Below are positions 1 through 6,895 of a stretch of DNA of 9,719 nt, one piece after another (the stretch's first letter is position 1; each line of letters begins with the position of its first letter). The translations under genes were made by a program, and so were the position numbers. The stretch is from contig DBMN01000004.1 of NCBI GenBank assembly GCA_002298965.1, forward strand, positions 369 to 10,087, given 5' to 3'. Below the pieces are notes generated by a model that did not search any database, was not told the DNA's origin, and saw only the letters and a program-made list of their open reading frames with translations. Source of the stretch: Rhizobiales bacterium UBA697 (GTDB lineage Bacteria > Pseudomonadota > Alphaproteobacteria > Rhizobiales > Ancalomicrobiaceae).

Positions 1-1307
1 GAATCGGCGATGGCGCCGGTGATGTCCTCGGTGACGGTGGCGCGCACGGTGAGGTCGCCGTCGGCCAGATCGCCCATTTCGTTCATCAGGCGCAGGATGG
101 CGCCTTGCGTGGCGTCCTTCTCGGCCTCGGCGATGCGCCGCTGGCGTTCGGATTCGGCGCTGCGGTTGGCCGCGTCGTCGTTGAACACCTTGACCATCAG
201 CACCAGTGCGGCCAGCGCCAGCGAGCCGAAGACGGCGGCGATCAGCGAGGACAGGCCCTGTTCGGCGATCTCGGCCTCGTAGGCGGCGTTCTGCTCGGTC
301 AGCACGTCGACCTCGGCCTTGGCCTGTTCGACGATGCGGTTGCGCTCGGCCTTGATCGCCGTCTCGATCGAGGCGATGCGCGCCTGCGCCGCCTCGAGGC
401 TCGGATGGCGCGGGCCGTAGGTCAGGGTGGCGGCGGCCGAGAGCCGTTTCTCCTCGGCCAGCCGCGTCTGCAGCTCGGTCAGCCGTTCGGAGCGGAAGAT
501 CTGCGGATCGACGTCCTCGGTCGCCTTGACCTTGCGCAGCTTGTCGTAACGGGCGCGGGCATCCTCGAGCCGGGCGCGAATCGGGCCGACCTGCTCGGTC
601 AGCGAGTTCAGCCGCTTCAGCCCGACGCGGCCGTCGGGCGAGACGTCGAGCAGGTTGTTCGCCTGACGATAGTCGGCGACCGCCTTCTCCGAGGCGAGCA
701 CGGCGGCGCGCAGATCGGCGAGGCGCGAGCGCAGCGCGTCGGAAATGCCGGAGTTGGCGCCACGCCGGAGCGACTGCTGGCGCTCGACGATCTCGGCGGC
801 GATCGCGTTGGCGATCCGCGCCGCCTTGTCGGCGTCCTTCGACGAGAAGGAGATGTCGATCAGGTAGGAGAGGCCGCGCCGCGTCACCTTGAGGTTCCGG
901 CGCAGCTCCGCCGCCACCGCCGCCGGCCCGCGATCGGAGGCATCGGCATATTCCGGATCGTCGATCAGGTTCTGCTTCTGGGCGAGCGGGATCAGGAAAC
1001 TGTCCGAGGTCGCCACTTCCGCGAAGGAGACGACGGTCGCCTCGTTGGCGTTGGACGAGGACGGATCCTTCTCGCCGGAGATCCGCGGCGACTGCGGGTC
1101 GATGGCGACGAGCGCCGTCGCCTTGTACTTGGCCGGCCAGATCGCCCATCCGGCGACGGCGACGAGGAAGACCACGGCGGCGATCTTCACGATCGTCTTC
1201 AGCCGCGACAGGACGTGCGAGCCCAGCGCGGCGGCCGACGTCGAAGACGTCCGGGCCCCGGCGGGCTCCGTGGTCGCGGGAATGGGGCCGGCGGTCGGAG
1301 AAGCCAT
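1..1307 (-). CDS. Wzz/GumC-like periplasmic domain fused to PilJ-type chemoreceptor (C-terminus beyond window)
   Basis: The frame is open from the ATG at 1307 to the window edge (435 residues seen, no stop). Residues 39-57 form TM1, followed by a short WPAKYKATALV stretch typical of Wzz/GumC proteins. A long helical, coiled-coil-rich region carries YGPRHP at 297-302, a motif seen before the GNVR part of GumC/ExoP proteins. The second half of the usual coiled coil and the proline-rich segment are absent. Instead a TM follows at about 352-373 (SLIAAVFGSLALVLMVKVF), then a linker, then GAILRLMNEMGDLADGDLTV and ATVTEDITGAIAD at about 402-434. That region closely resembles the post-TM HAMP region of PilJ, the type IV pili chemoreceptor. 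The topology (TM, periplasmic domain, TM, HAMP) is that of a chemoreceptor with a polysaccharide-copolymerase-like sensor. A methyl-accepting signalling domain is inferred to lie off the window. A plain Wzz with a coincidental tail is unlikely given the strength of the match. An assembly chimera cannot be excluded. Confidence 0.8.
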   Translation of the reverse strand, partial: MASPTAGPIPATTEPAGARTSSTSAAALGSHVLSRLKTIVKIAAVVFLVAVAGWAIWPAKYKATALVAIDPQSPRISGEKDPSSSNANEATVVSFAEVATSDSFLIPLAQKQNLIDDPEYADASDRGPAAVAAELRRNLKVTRRGLSYLIDISFSSKDADKAARIANAIAAEIVERQQSLRRGANSGISDALRSRLADLRAAVLASEKAVADYRQANNLLDVSPDGRVGLKRLNSLTEQVGPIRARLEDARARYDKLRKVKATEDVDPQIFRSERLTELQTRLAEEKRLSAAATLTYGPRHPSLEAAQARIASIETAIKAERNRIVEQAKAEVDVLTEQNAAYEAEIAEQGLSSLIAAVFGSLALAALVLMVKVFNDDAANRSAESERQRRIAEAEKDATQGAILRLMNEMGDLADGDLTVRATVTEDITGAIAD

Positions 1308-1481
1308 GGTCTCGCCTTTGCGGGTGGGCGCCGTCGGTGGTCGGGGTCGAGCCGTCCTCGGCGAGGCGGCACGCGTCGACCGGTCGCGACGGCGTCGCGA
1401 TCGGTGTCCATGAAACAGAAACGAGGTTAATCCTTGATTGACTTCACGGCATTCCAATGCATCCAAGAGGGATCCCGGCCG
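1308..1481. promoter_or_regulatory. Divergent intergenic control region
   Basis: This 174-bp gap separates the divergent Wzz-PilJ gene and the CelD-like gene, so both promoters should lie here. The part from about 1408 to 1465 is clearly AT-richer than its surroundings. It contains TTGACT at 1438-1443, a good match to a -35 box for the plus-strand gene, but no convincing -10 at 16-18 bp. It also contains a small inverted repeat, GCATT-CC-AATGC, at 1449-1460. The location is well supported. The individual boxes are weak. Confidence 0.4.
1466..1472 (+). promoter_or_regulatory. Ribosome binding site for the CelD-like gene
   Basis: AGAGGGA lies 9 nt before the ATG at 1482 and is the best Shine-Dalgarno match among the possible starts. 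A TTG at 1434 with ACGAGG upstream and an ATG at 1506 with GAGG upstream are the competing starts. Confidence 0.5.
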
Positions 1482-2582
1482 ATGTCGGGACGCGACGAGG
1501 CGATCATGGACGACGGCGGCCGACACGACGGCGACTGGCAGGCGACGATCGTGGACGGGGCCTCGGCGGCGCTCGCCCTGCTCGACCACGCCCCCGAGGC
1601 GGTCGTGGCGACGCCCTTCCAGCATCCCGACTGGCTCGCCGCCTGGGCCGTGACCTTCGGCACCGCGCCCGATGCCCGGCTCTTCGCCCTGCAAGTGCGC
1701 GACGGCCGCGACGGGCGGGTGGTGGCGCGCCTGCCGCTGTCGCTCGAGGTCTTCTCCTCGGTCCGCATCCTGCGCTTCTGGGATCGCGGCGCCTCCGACT
1801 ACAACGCCGCCATCCTCGCCCCCGACGTCGCCGCCGATCCGGCGGCCCTCGCGGCGATCTGGCGCCGCCTCGTCGCGGTGCTGCCGCCCTGCGACCTCGT
1901 CGTCTTCGACAAGCTGCCCTGCGATCTCGGCGGCTTCGCCGATCCGCGCCACGGCATCGGCATCGTCACCCCTTCGCTCAACGCCGGCCACGTCGTGCGG
2001 CTCGCGCCCGACTGGGCGATCGACGGCACGCTCGGCCGCTCGCTGGCACGAAAGCGCCGCAAGCTGGCGAACAAGGGCGATCTGGTCTTCCGTTGCGGCG
2101 CCGCCGCCGAGGATCTCGATGCCCTCGAGGTGCTCCTCGCCCAGCGTCGCACCCGTTTCGCCGAAGCCAATCGCGACCGCGATCCGGCCGAGGTCGAGGC
2201 CTTCTGGCGGCATCTCGCCGCGACGAGCCCGATCGCCCGCCTCGCCACGCTGCGCCTCGACGGAATGCTGCTCGCCGCCGGCTTCGGCACCCGCACGGGC
2301 GCGAGTTTCCAACTGCTCGCCACCGGTTTCGATCCGGCGTGGAAGAACTGGTCGCCCGGTCTCGTGATGATCGAGGATCTGATCGCCGCGACGCGCGCCG
2401 ACGGCGTGACGCTGTTCGACTTCACCGTCGGCGACGAGGGCTACAAGGCGAGCTTCGCGCCCGAGGTACGGCCGCTCGCCGATCTCTTCGTCGCCTTCAC
2501 CCTCAAGGGCCGCCTCGCCGGCTGGTGGCGCCGCCGGGTGGTGGCGCACCGCCGCGCCGTCGCCGGGCGTGCGGCGGACTGA
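1482..2582 (+). CDS. CelD/BcsL family GNAT acyltransferase
   Basis: A 366-residue protein of the CelD/BcsL (BioF2-like, Acetyltransf_6) type, associated with cellulose and exopolysaccharide synthesis; cytosolic and predicted to transfer an acyl group. Family hallmarks are visible. A basic SLARKRRKLANKGD segment lies at 187-200. FQLLATGFDPAWKNWSPG begins at 276 and corresponds to the acyl-CoA-binding region. FDFTVGDEGYK lies at 312-322, ahead of the usual closing strand. Length is typical for the family (about 350-400). I chose the ATG at 1482 because of AGAGGGA upstream; a TTG at 1434 would add 16 residues. The gene is divergent from the Wzz-PilJ fusion and convergent with the SDR gene, with a 6-bp gap to the latter. 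The substrate cannot be told from sequence. A role in polysaccharide acylation is inferred from family and neighbour. Confidence 0.85.
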   Translation: MSGRDEAIMDDGGRHDGDWQATIVDGASAALALLDHAPEAVVATPFQHPDWLAAWAVTFGTAPDARLFALQVRDGRDGRVVARLPLSLEVFSSVRILRFWDRGASDYNAAILAPDVAADPAALAAIWRRLVAVLPPCDLVVFDKLPCDLGGFADPRHGIGIVTPSLNAGHVVRLAPDWAIDGTLGRSLARKRRKLANKGDLVFRCGAAAEDLDALEVLLAQRRTRFAEANRDRDPAEVEAFWRHLAATSPIARLATLRLDGMLLAAGFGTRTGASFQLLATGFDPAWKNWSPGLVMIEDLIAATRADGVTLFDFTVGDEGYKASFAPEVRPLADLFVAFTLKGRLAGWWRRRVVAHRRAVAGRAAD

Positions 2583-2588
2583 ACGGCG

Positions 2589-3536
2589 TCAGCGCCGGAA
2601 GCGCGGGCTGGCGTCTTCCTGGTCGAGGGGGCTGCCGCGCCAGGTGCCCGAGGTCCACAGCGACGCGAGGCCCTCGCGAAACGTCGGATGCACGAGATCA
2701 CCGACGAGACCGCGCAGGCGGGCGTTGCCGACGCGCTTGCTCTCGCCCCAGAAGGTCCGCGCCATCGGCGTGAACTCGGCCGTCTCGAAGGGGATTTCCG
2801 GCGGCGGTTCGATGCCCATCAGCCGGGCGGCGAATTCGATCGGCAGCTGCGGCGGGGCCGGTTCGTCGTCGGAGACGTTGAGGACGCCGTCGAGCCGCGT
2901 CCGTGCCGCCGCGGCGATCGCCCGGCCGATGTCCTCGACATGGATGCGGTTGAACATCTGCCCCGGCTTGATGATCCGACGCGCCGTGCCGCGCTCCAGA
3001 TTGACGAAGGCGTTGCGCCCCGGCCCGTAGATGCCGGCGAGCCGGAGGACGCCGACCGGAATGCCGAGCCGGCGGCCGAGATCGGCCCAGGCGCTCTCCG
3101 TCGCCACGCGCCAGCGCGTCCGCTCGGAGGCCGGCACCGGCACGGTCGTCTCGTCGACGAAGCCGCCGTCGGTGTTGCCGTAGACGCCGACGGTCGAGAG
3201 ATAGCCGATCCAGCGGAGCGTCTCGGCGGTCGCGCCGGCCGCGAGCCCGTCGGCGACGCGCGCCAGGAACGGATCGCCCGCCTCGCTCGGCCCGGCGGAG
3301 GCGAGCACGTGGGTGGCTTCGGCCGCGGCGCGCGCGAGCCGGGCGTCGGCGTCCGGTGCGGCGAGATCGATCACCTCGAGCCCTTCGGCACGCAGCCGCG
3401 CGACCTTCTCGGCTTCGCGGGCGGTGGTGACGAGCGATGCGACGTCACGGCCGAGGCAGGCGACGCCGTGGCGGGCGGAATAGCCCCAGCCGAGGACGAG
3501 AAGGCGGATCAGGGGGAGGGTGTCGGTTTCGGTCAT
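2589..3536 (-). CDS. Atypical SDR family NAD(P)-binding protein (YeeZ-like)
   Basis: A 315-residue protein with a Rossmann-fold N-terminus. The nucleotide-binding loop is GWGYSA at 16-21, directly after a hydrophobic strand. Extended-SDR landmarks follow: YLSTVGVYGN at 112-121, LRLAGIYGPGRN at 164-175, FNRIHVEDIG at 195-204, NVSDDEP at 220-226, and SKRVGNARLR at 266-275. The catalytic YxxxK pair is missing. The aligned positions appear to be Arg139 and Arg143 within ERTRWRVATESAW, as I recall for YeeZ-type atypical SDRs. Classical dehydrogenase or epimerase chemistry is therefore doubtful and no substrate can be assigned. The gene lies 88 bp downstream of the cytochrome b561 gene on the same strand and may be co-transcribed with it. 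Its stop lies 6 bp from the stop of the convergent acyltransferase gene. Confidence 0.85.
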   Translation of the reverse strand: MTETDTLPLIRLLVLGWGYSARHGVACLGRDVASLVTTAREAEKVARLRAEGLEVIDLAAPDADARLARAAAEATHVLASAGPSEAGDPFLARVADGLAAGATAETLRWIGYLSTVGVYGNTDGGFVDETTVPVPASERTRWRVATESAWADLGRRLGIPVGVLRLAGIYGPGRNAFVNLERGTARRIIKPGQMFNRIHVEDIGRAIAAAARTRLDGVLNVSDDEPAPPQLPIEFAARLMGIEPPPEIPFETAEFTPMARTFWGESKRVGNARLRGLVGDLVHPTFREGLASLWTSGTWRGSPLDQEDASPRFRR

Positions 3537-3624
3537 GGCGCGACCATCGCGGAAATGCGGCCGGTCGGCAACGGGCCAGCTCGAGCGGGTCGGCGATCGT
3601 GTCCGATCGCCGATCCGCGTCTCG

Positions 3625-4179
3625 TCATTCCGCCGGCCGATTCGGCGCCGGATCGAGGAAGGGCAGCATGCGGGCGAGCGTGCCGTCCTTCAGCAGGAAC
3701 TGGTGGACGATCGCGATCGCGGCATGACCGCCGGCGAGCAGCAGCATGGCATGGGCGACGAACGCGTGGAGATGCTCCAGCTGCTCGGCGAAGGGCTTGT
3801 CGACGGCGAGGGGCGACGGCAGCGGCAGGCCGAAGAAGCCGACGGTGCGGCCCTTGATCCAGGCGGCGAGGAGGCCGACCGCGGGAACCGCGAACAGCGC
3901 GACGTAGAGCGCCAGATGGCCGGCGCGCGCGGCGAGCTGCAGGGCCGGCGATGCGGCGATCGGGGCCGGCGCCGTCCGGCCGACGCGCCAGCCGATCCGC
4001 ACGACCGACAGGACGGCGACCAGGAGACCGATCGACATGTGCAGGGTGAGCAGCCAGGTGCGGAAGTCGCCCTTGGGCAGGTCTTCGCGGACGAGACCGA
4101 TCGCATAGGCGGTCACCACGGCGACGGCGATGATCCAGTGCAGGGCCTGGGTGAGGGGATCGTAGCGCAGGGAAGTCAT
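3625..4179 (-). CDS. Cytochrome b561 family protein
   Basis: A 184-residue inner-membrane diheme b-type cytochrome of the bacterial CybB type, which passes electrons from quinol; the partner is unknown. Four hydrophobic helices are visible, at about 12-30, 42-62, 86-108 and 138-160. The opening RYDPLTQALHW is a family signature and contains His14, a heme ligand. Other candidate ligands are His47 (LTLHMSIG) and the cluster His136/His138/His143 (EHLHAFVAH), with His152 and His159 further on. Length is normal (about 175-190). The ATG at 4179 is preceded by GAGGA about 9 nt upstream. The open frame continues further upstream, but that extension has no family similarity and would run into pnp. The gene lies 158 bp downstream of pnp, beyond the pnp terminator, so it probably has its own promoter. 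I saw no clear boxes. Confidence 0.9.
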   Translation of the reverse strand: MTSLRYDPLTQALHWIIAVAVVTAYAIGLVREDLPKGDFRTWLLTLHMSIGLLVAVLSVVRIGWRVGRTAPAPIAASPALQLAARAGHLALYVALFAVPAVGLLAAWIKGRTVGFFGLPLPSPLAVDKPFAEQLEHLHAFVAHAMLLLAGGHAAIAIVHQFLLKDGTLARMLPFLDPAPNRPAE

Positions 4180-4288
4180 GAAGGGGGGTCCTCGTTTCGG
4201 GGTCCCGCCCTTGTGCCTCGAGCGCCCGATTTCGACCAGACCGGGCTCTTCAGCTTGCCGTAAGGCGGCCGTTGGCGGCCGAAACGCA

Positions 4289-4314
4289 GAAGGGCGCCCC
4301 GAGGGGCGCCCTTC
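4289..4314 (-). terminator. Hairpin terminator after pnp
   Basis: A perfect 12-bp inverted repeat (GAAGGGCGCCCC, 2-nt spacer, GGGGCGCCCTTC) lies 23 nt past the pnp stop. On the minus strand it is followed by TGCGTTTCGG, so the U-tract is short. The position and very stable stem fit a rho-independent or partly rho-dependent end of the rpsO-pnp transcript. It would also protect the 3' end. Confidence 0.75.
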
Positions 4315-4337
4315 GAAACGTCGAGAGAGGGGAGCGA

Positions 4338-6473
4338 TCAGCCTTCGGCCTTCTCGCCCTCTTCCTTCTTGATCTCCTGGCCGGTCGCCTGGTCGACGAT
4401 CTTCATCGACAGACGGACCTTGCCGCGTTCGTCGAAGCCGAGGAGCTTGACCCACACCTTCTGGCCTTCCTTGACCACGTCGGTGACCTTGGCGACCTTC
4501 TGCGGCGCGAGCTGCGAGATGTGCACCAGGCCGTCGCGCGAACCGAAGAAGTTCACGAAGGCGCCGAATTCCATGCACTTCACGACCGTGCCCTCGTAGA
4601 TCGCGTTCACCTCCGGCTCGGCGGCGATGGACTTGATCCAGTTGATGGCGGCCTTGATCTTCTTCTGGTCGGCGGAGGAGACCTTGACGGTGCCGTCGTC
4701 CTGGATGTCGACCTTGGCGCCGGTCTTCTCGACGATCTCACGGATGACCTTGCCGCCCGAACCGATCACTTCGCGGATCTTGTCGGTGGGGATCTTCAGC
4801 GTTTCGATGCGCGGGGCATGCTCGCCGAGTTCCGGACGGGCCGCGGTGATCGCCTTCGACATCTCGTTGAGGATGTGGATGCGACCGTCCTTGGCCTGGG
4901 CGAGGGCGACCTTCATGATCTCCTCGGTGATGCCGGCGATCTTGATGTCCATCTGCAGCGAGGTCACGCCGTCGGCGGTACCGGCCACCTTGAAGTCCAT
5001 GTCGCCGAGGTGATCCTCGTCACCGAGGATGTCCGACAGGACGGCGAAGCGATCGCCTTCCTTGATCAGACCCATGGCGATGCCGGCGGTCGGCTGCTTC
5101 AGCGGCACGCCGGCGTCCATCAGGGCGAGCGACGAACCGCAGACGGTGGCCATCGACGACGAACCGTTCGACTCGGTGATCTCCGACACGACGCGGATCG
5201 TGTAGGGGAAGTCGTGCTTCACCGGCAGGACCGGGTGGATGGCGCGCCAGGCGAGCTTGCCGTGGCCGATCTCGCGACGGCCGGGCGAACCCATGCGGCC
5301 GGTCTCACCGACCGAGTAGGGGGGGAAGTTGTAGTGGAGAAGGAAATTCTCCTTGTAGGTCCCGGTCAGGGCGTCGACGAACTGCTCGTCCTCGCCGGTG
5401 CCGAGCGTCGCGACGACCAGAGCCTGGGTCTCGCCACGGGTGAAGATCGCCGAGCCGTGGGTGCGCGGCAGGACGCCGACTTCCGCCACGATCGGACGGA
5501 CGGTCGACAGGTCGCGGCCGTCGATGCGGGTGCCGGTGTCGAGGATGTTCCAGCGCACGATCTTGGCCTGGACTTCCTTGAAGGTCGCGGCGACCTTCTC
5601 CTTGTCGAAGCGGGCTTCGCCGTCGGCCGGGAACAGCGCGGCCATGACCTTCGCCTTGGCGGCGTCGACGGCCTTGTAGCGGTCCTGCTTGACGGTGATC
5701 TTGTAGGCTTCGCGCAGGTCGGCCTCGGCGATCTCGAGCACGGCCTTCTCGATCTCGGAGAGATCCGGAGGCGTGAAGTCGCGCGGCTCCTTGGCGGCCT
5801 TCTCGGCGAGGCGGATGATCGCGTCGATCACCGGCTGGAAGCCGGCGTGACCGAACATGACGGCGCCGAGCATGACCTCTTCGGAGAGCTCCTTGGCTTC
5901 CGATTCGACCATCATCACGGCGTCGTTGGTGCCGGCGACGACGAGGTCGAGCTTGTTCTCGACTTCCTCGTCGATCTGCGGGTTCAGCACGTACTCGCCG
6001 TCGATGTAGCCGACGCGGGCGGCGGCGATCGGGCCCATGAAGGGCACGCCGGAAAGGGTCAGAGCGGCCGAGGCCGCGACCATCGCCAGGACGTCCGGGG
6101 CGTTCTCGAGGTCATGGCTGAGAACGGTGACGATCACCTGGGTGTCGCACTTGAAGCCGTCGACGAAGAGCGGGCGGATCGGGCGGTCGATCAGGCGCGA
6201 GGTCAGCGTCTCGGCCTCCGACGGACGGCCTTCGCGCTTGAAGTAGCCACCCGGGATCTTGCCGGCCGCGAAGGCCTTTTCCTGGTAGTTGACGGTGAGC
6301 GGGAAGAAGTCCTGACCGGGCTTCGGCTCCTTGGCGGCGACGACGGTCGCCAGCACGGTGGTCTCGCCGTAGGAGGCGAAGACGGCGGCGTCGGCCTGAC
6401 GCGCCACCTTGCCGGTCTCCAGCACCAGCATGCGGCCGGCCCAATCGATGACTTCGCGATGAACGTTGAACAT
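4338..6473 (-). CDS. pnp: Polyribonucleotide nucleotidyltransferase (PNPase)
   Basis: A 711-residue phosphorolytic 3'-5' exoribonuclease, a trimer and usually a degradosome component. Domain order is standard: RNase PH-like domain 1 (about 12-142), helical linker, RNase PH-like domain 2 (about 320-500), KH domain with GSGGK at 571-575, and S1 domain from about 625 (GTVVKCMEFGAFVNF) to about 695. The tail is short and charged (KKEEGEKAEG). The active-site loop DILGDEDHLGDMDFK is intact. Asp485 and Asp491 match the catalytic pair Asp486/Asp492 of E. coli. GRREIGHGKLAWRA is also present. The start MFNVHREVIDW at 6473 is the family start; the open frame extends further upstream without similarity. 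The gene follows rpsO on the same strand, as in most proteobacteria. The long structured leader suggests RNase III/PNPase autocontrol, inferred from E. coli. Confidence 0.98.
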   Translation of the reverse strand: MFNVHREVIDWAGRMLVLETGKVARQADAAVFASYGETTVLATVVAAKEPKPGQDFFPLTVNYQEKAFAAGKIPGGYFKREGRPSEAETLTSRLIDRPIRPLFVDGFKCDTQVIVTVLSHDLENAPDVLAMVAASAALTLSGVPFMGPIAAARVGYIDGEYVLNPQIDEEVENKLDLVVAGTNDAVMMVESEAKELSEEVMLGAVMFGHAGFQPVIDAIIRLAEKAAKEPRDFTPPDLSEIEKAVLEIAEADLREAYKITVKQDRYKAVDAAKAKVMAALFPADGEARFDKEKVAATFKEVQAKIVRWNILDTGTRIDGRDLSTVRPIVAEVGVLPRTHGSAIFTRGETQALVVATLGTGEDEQFVDALTGTYKENFLLHYNFPPYSVGETGRMGSPGRREIGHGKLAWRAIHPVLPVKHDFPYTIRVVSEITESNGSSSMATVCGSSLALMDAGVPLKQPTAGIAMGLIKEGDRFAVLSDILGDEDHLGDMDFKVAGTADGVTSLQMDIKIAGITEEIMKVALAQAKDGRIHILNEMSKAITAARPELGEHAPRIETLKIPTDKIREVIGSGGKVIREIVEKTGAKVDIQDDGTVKVSSADQKKIKAAINWIKSIAAEPEVNAIYEGTVVKCMEFGAFVNFFGSRDGLVHISQLAPQKVAKVTDVVKEGQKVWVKLLGFDERGKVRLSMKIVDQATGQEIKKEEGEKAEG

Positions 6474-6503
6474 GTCTCTTCGGTCCTTGCGGCCTCGCGC
6501 GTA

Positions 6504-6522
6504 TCGCGATGCCGCGTCGCGA
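6504..6522 (-). promoter_or_regulatory. Leader hairpin close to pnp start
   Basis: TCGCGA arms flank a 7-nt loop, ending 30 nt before the pnp ATG at 6473. It could affect ribosome access. It is short and, because each arm is itself a palindrome, alternative pairings exist. Confidence 0.35.
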
Positions 6523-6594
6523 CGCTCCGTGCTCGCCGCGAGGGGGCAGGGCGTCGGCTGTTTCGGGGCGGACGGGGCGAGGCCTCGTCCGTTT

Positions 6595-6664
6595 GGACCA
6601 TGAGCAAGACGGCGGGGGGCTCGGGCGATTGCGGGTCGAGCCCCCGGCGATCCTGCCATGGTCC
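6595..6664 (-). promoter_or_regulatory. Long nested stem-loop in pnp leader, candidate RNase III site
   Basis: The outer arms are GGACCATG (6595-6602) and CATGGTCC (6657-6664), a perfect 8-bp pair. The inner arms are GGGGGCTCG (6615-6623) and CGAGCCCCC (6637-6645), a perfect 9-bp pair around a 13-nt loop. The segments between are partly complementary. The resulting long interrupted duplex resembles the type of structure RNase III cuts in the pnp leader of E. coli. The function is inferred from position. Confidence 0.45.
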
Positions 6665-6668
6665 GCGA

Positions 6669-6706
6669 GCCTCGGGCCGCCAACCCGTACTCGGGCGGCC
6701 GGAGGC
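6669..6706 (-). repeat. Imperfect 13-bp inverted repeat
   Basis: GCCTCGGGCCGCC (6669-6681) pairs with GGCGGCCGGAGGC (6694-6706) with one mismatch, leaving a 12-nt loop. It is stable enough to form in RNA and adjoins the nested stem at 6595-6664. Confidence 0.55.
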
Positions 6707-6710
6707 ACCT

Positions 6711-6726
6711 CGGCGGAAATCCGCCG
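6711..6726 (-). repeat. Short hairpin (6-bp stem, 4-nt loop)
   Basis: CGGCGG-AAAT-CCGCCG on the plus strand is a compact perfect hairpin between the 13-bp inverted repeat and the tandem array. Its role is unknown. Confidence 0.4.
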
Positions 6727-6736
6727 GAAGGCCGGA

Positions 6737-6854
6737 GCGGCGCGAGCGCCGCTCCAAAAGCTTTCTCGGGCGGCGCGAGCGCCGCTCCGAGATTTCCACG
6801 GGCGGCGTTTCTGCCGCTCCGGTGATCTTCCATGAGCGACGTGGGCGCCGCTCG
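6737..6854 (-). repeat. Tandem array of four hairpin repeats, about 33-bp period
   Basis: Four units start at 6737, 6770, 6802 and 6836. Units 1 and 2 share GCGGCGCGAGCGCCGCTCC exactly (6737-6755 and 6770-6788). Unit 3 is GCGGCGTTTCTGCCGCTCC (6802-6820), with a different loop but preserved stem arms. Unit 4 (6836-6854) is diverged but keeps GCGCCGCTC. Each unit is followed by a 13-16 nt spacer that contains TTC. The unit-1 stem extends to a perfect 10 bp (6734-6755). The even period and stem-preserving changes suggest a REP-like element or a selected RNA structure, not chance. Confidence 0.7.
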
Positions 6855-6880
6855 GGAATTCGTCGCTCGATCGCGGGGAG

Positions 6881-6895
6881 GCCGGCCGTGCCGGC
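6881..6895 (-). terminator. Hairpin just past rpsO, possible partial terminator
   Basis: GCCGGC-CGT-GCCGGC begins 16 nt beyond the rpsO stop. There is no U-tract after it on the minus strand, so complete termination is unlikely. It may attenuate readthrough or protect the rpsO 3' end. Confidence 0.35.

Noticed and set aside
105..1430. 441-codon plus-strand frame over the Wzz-PilJ gene
   Set aside because: It is antisense to a gene with clear domains and its product is Arg/Gly-rich low complexity, typical of a high-GC shadow frame.
1434..1481. TTG start for the acyltransferase
   Set aside because: It is possible, but it would overlap the likely -35 element, add residues without family similarity, and has a weaker start codon than the ATG at 1482 with AGAGGGA.
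1457..2773. 438-codon plus-strand frame overlapping the acyltransferase
   Set aside because: It is an Arg/Ala/Pro-rich frame-shifted shadow of a gene with recognisable CelD motifs, and it runs past that gene's stop into the SDR gene.
2688..3857. 389-codon plus-strand frame
   Set aside because: It is antisense to the SDR and cytochrome b561 genes, with a low-complexity Arg/Gly/Ala product.
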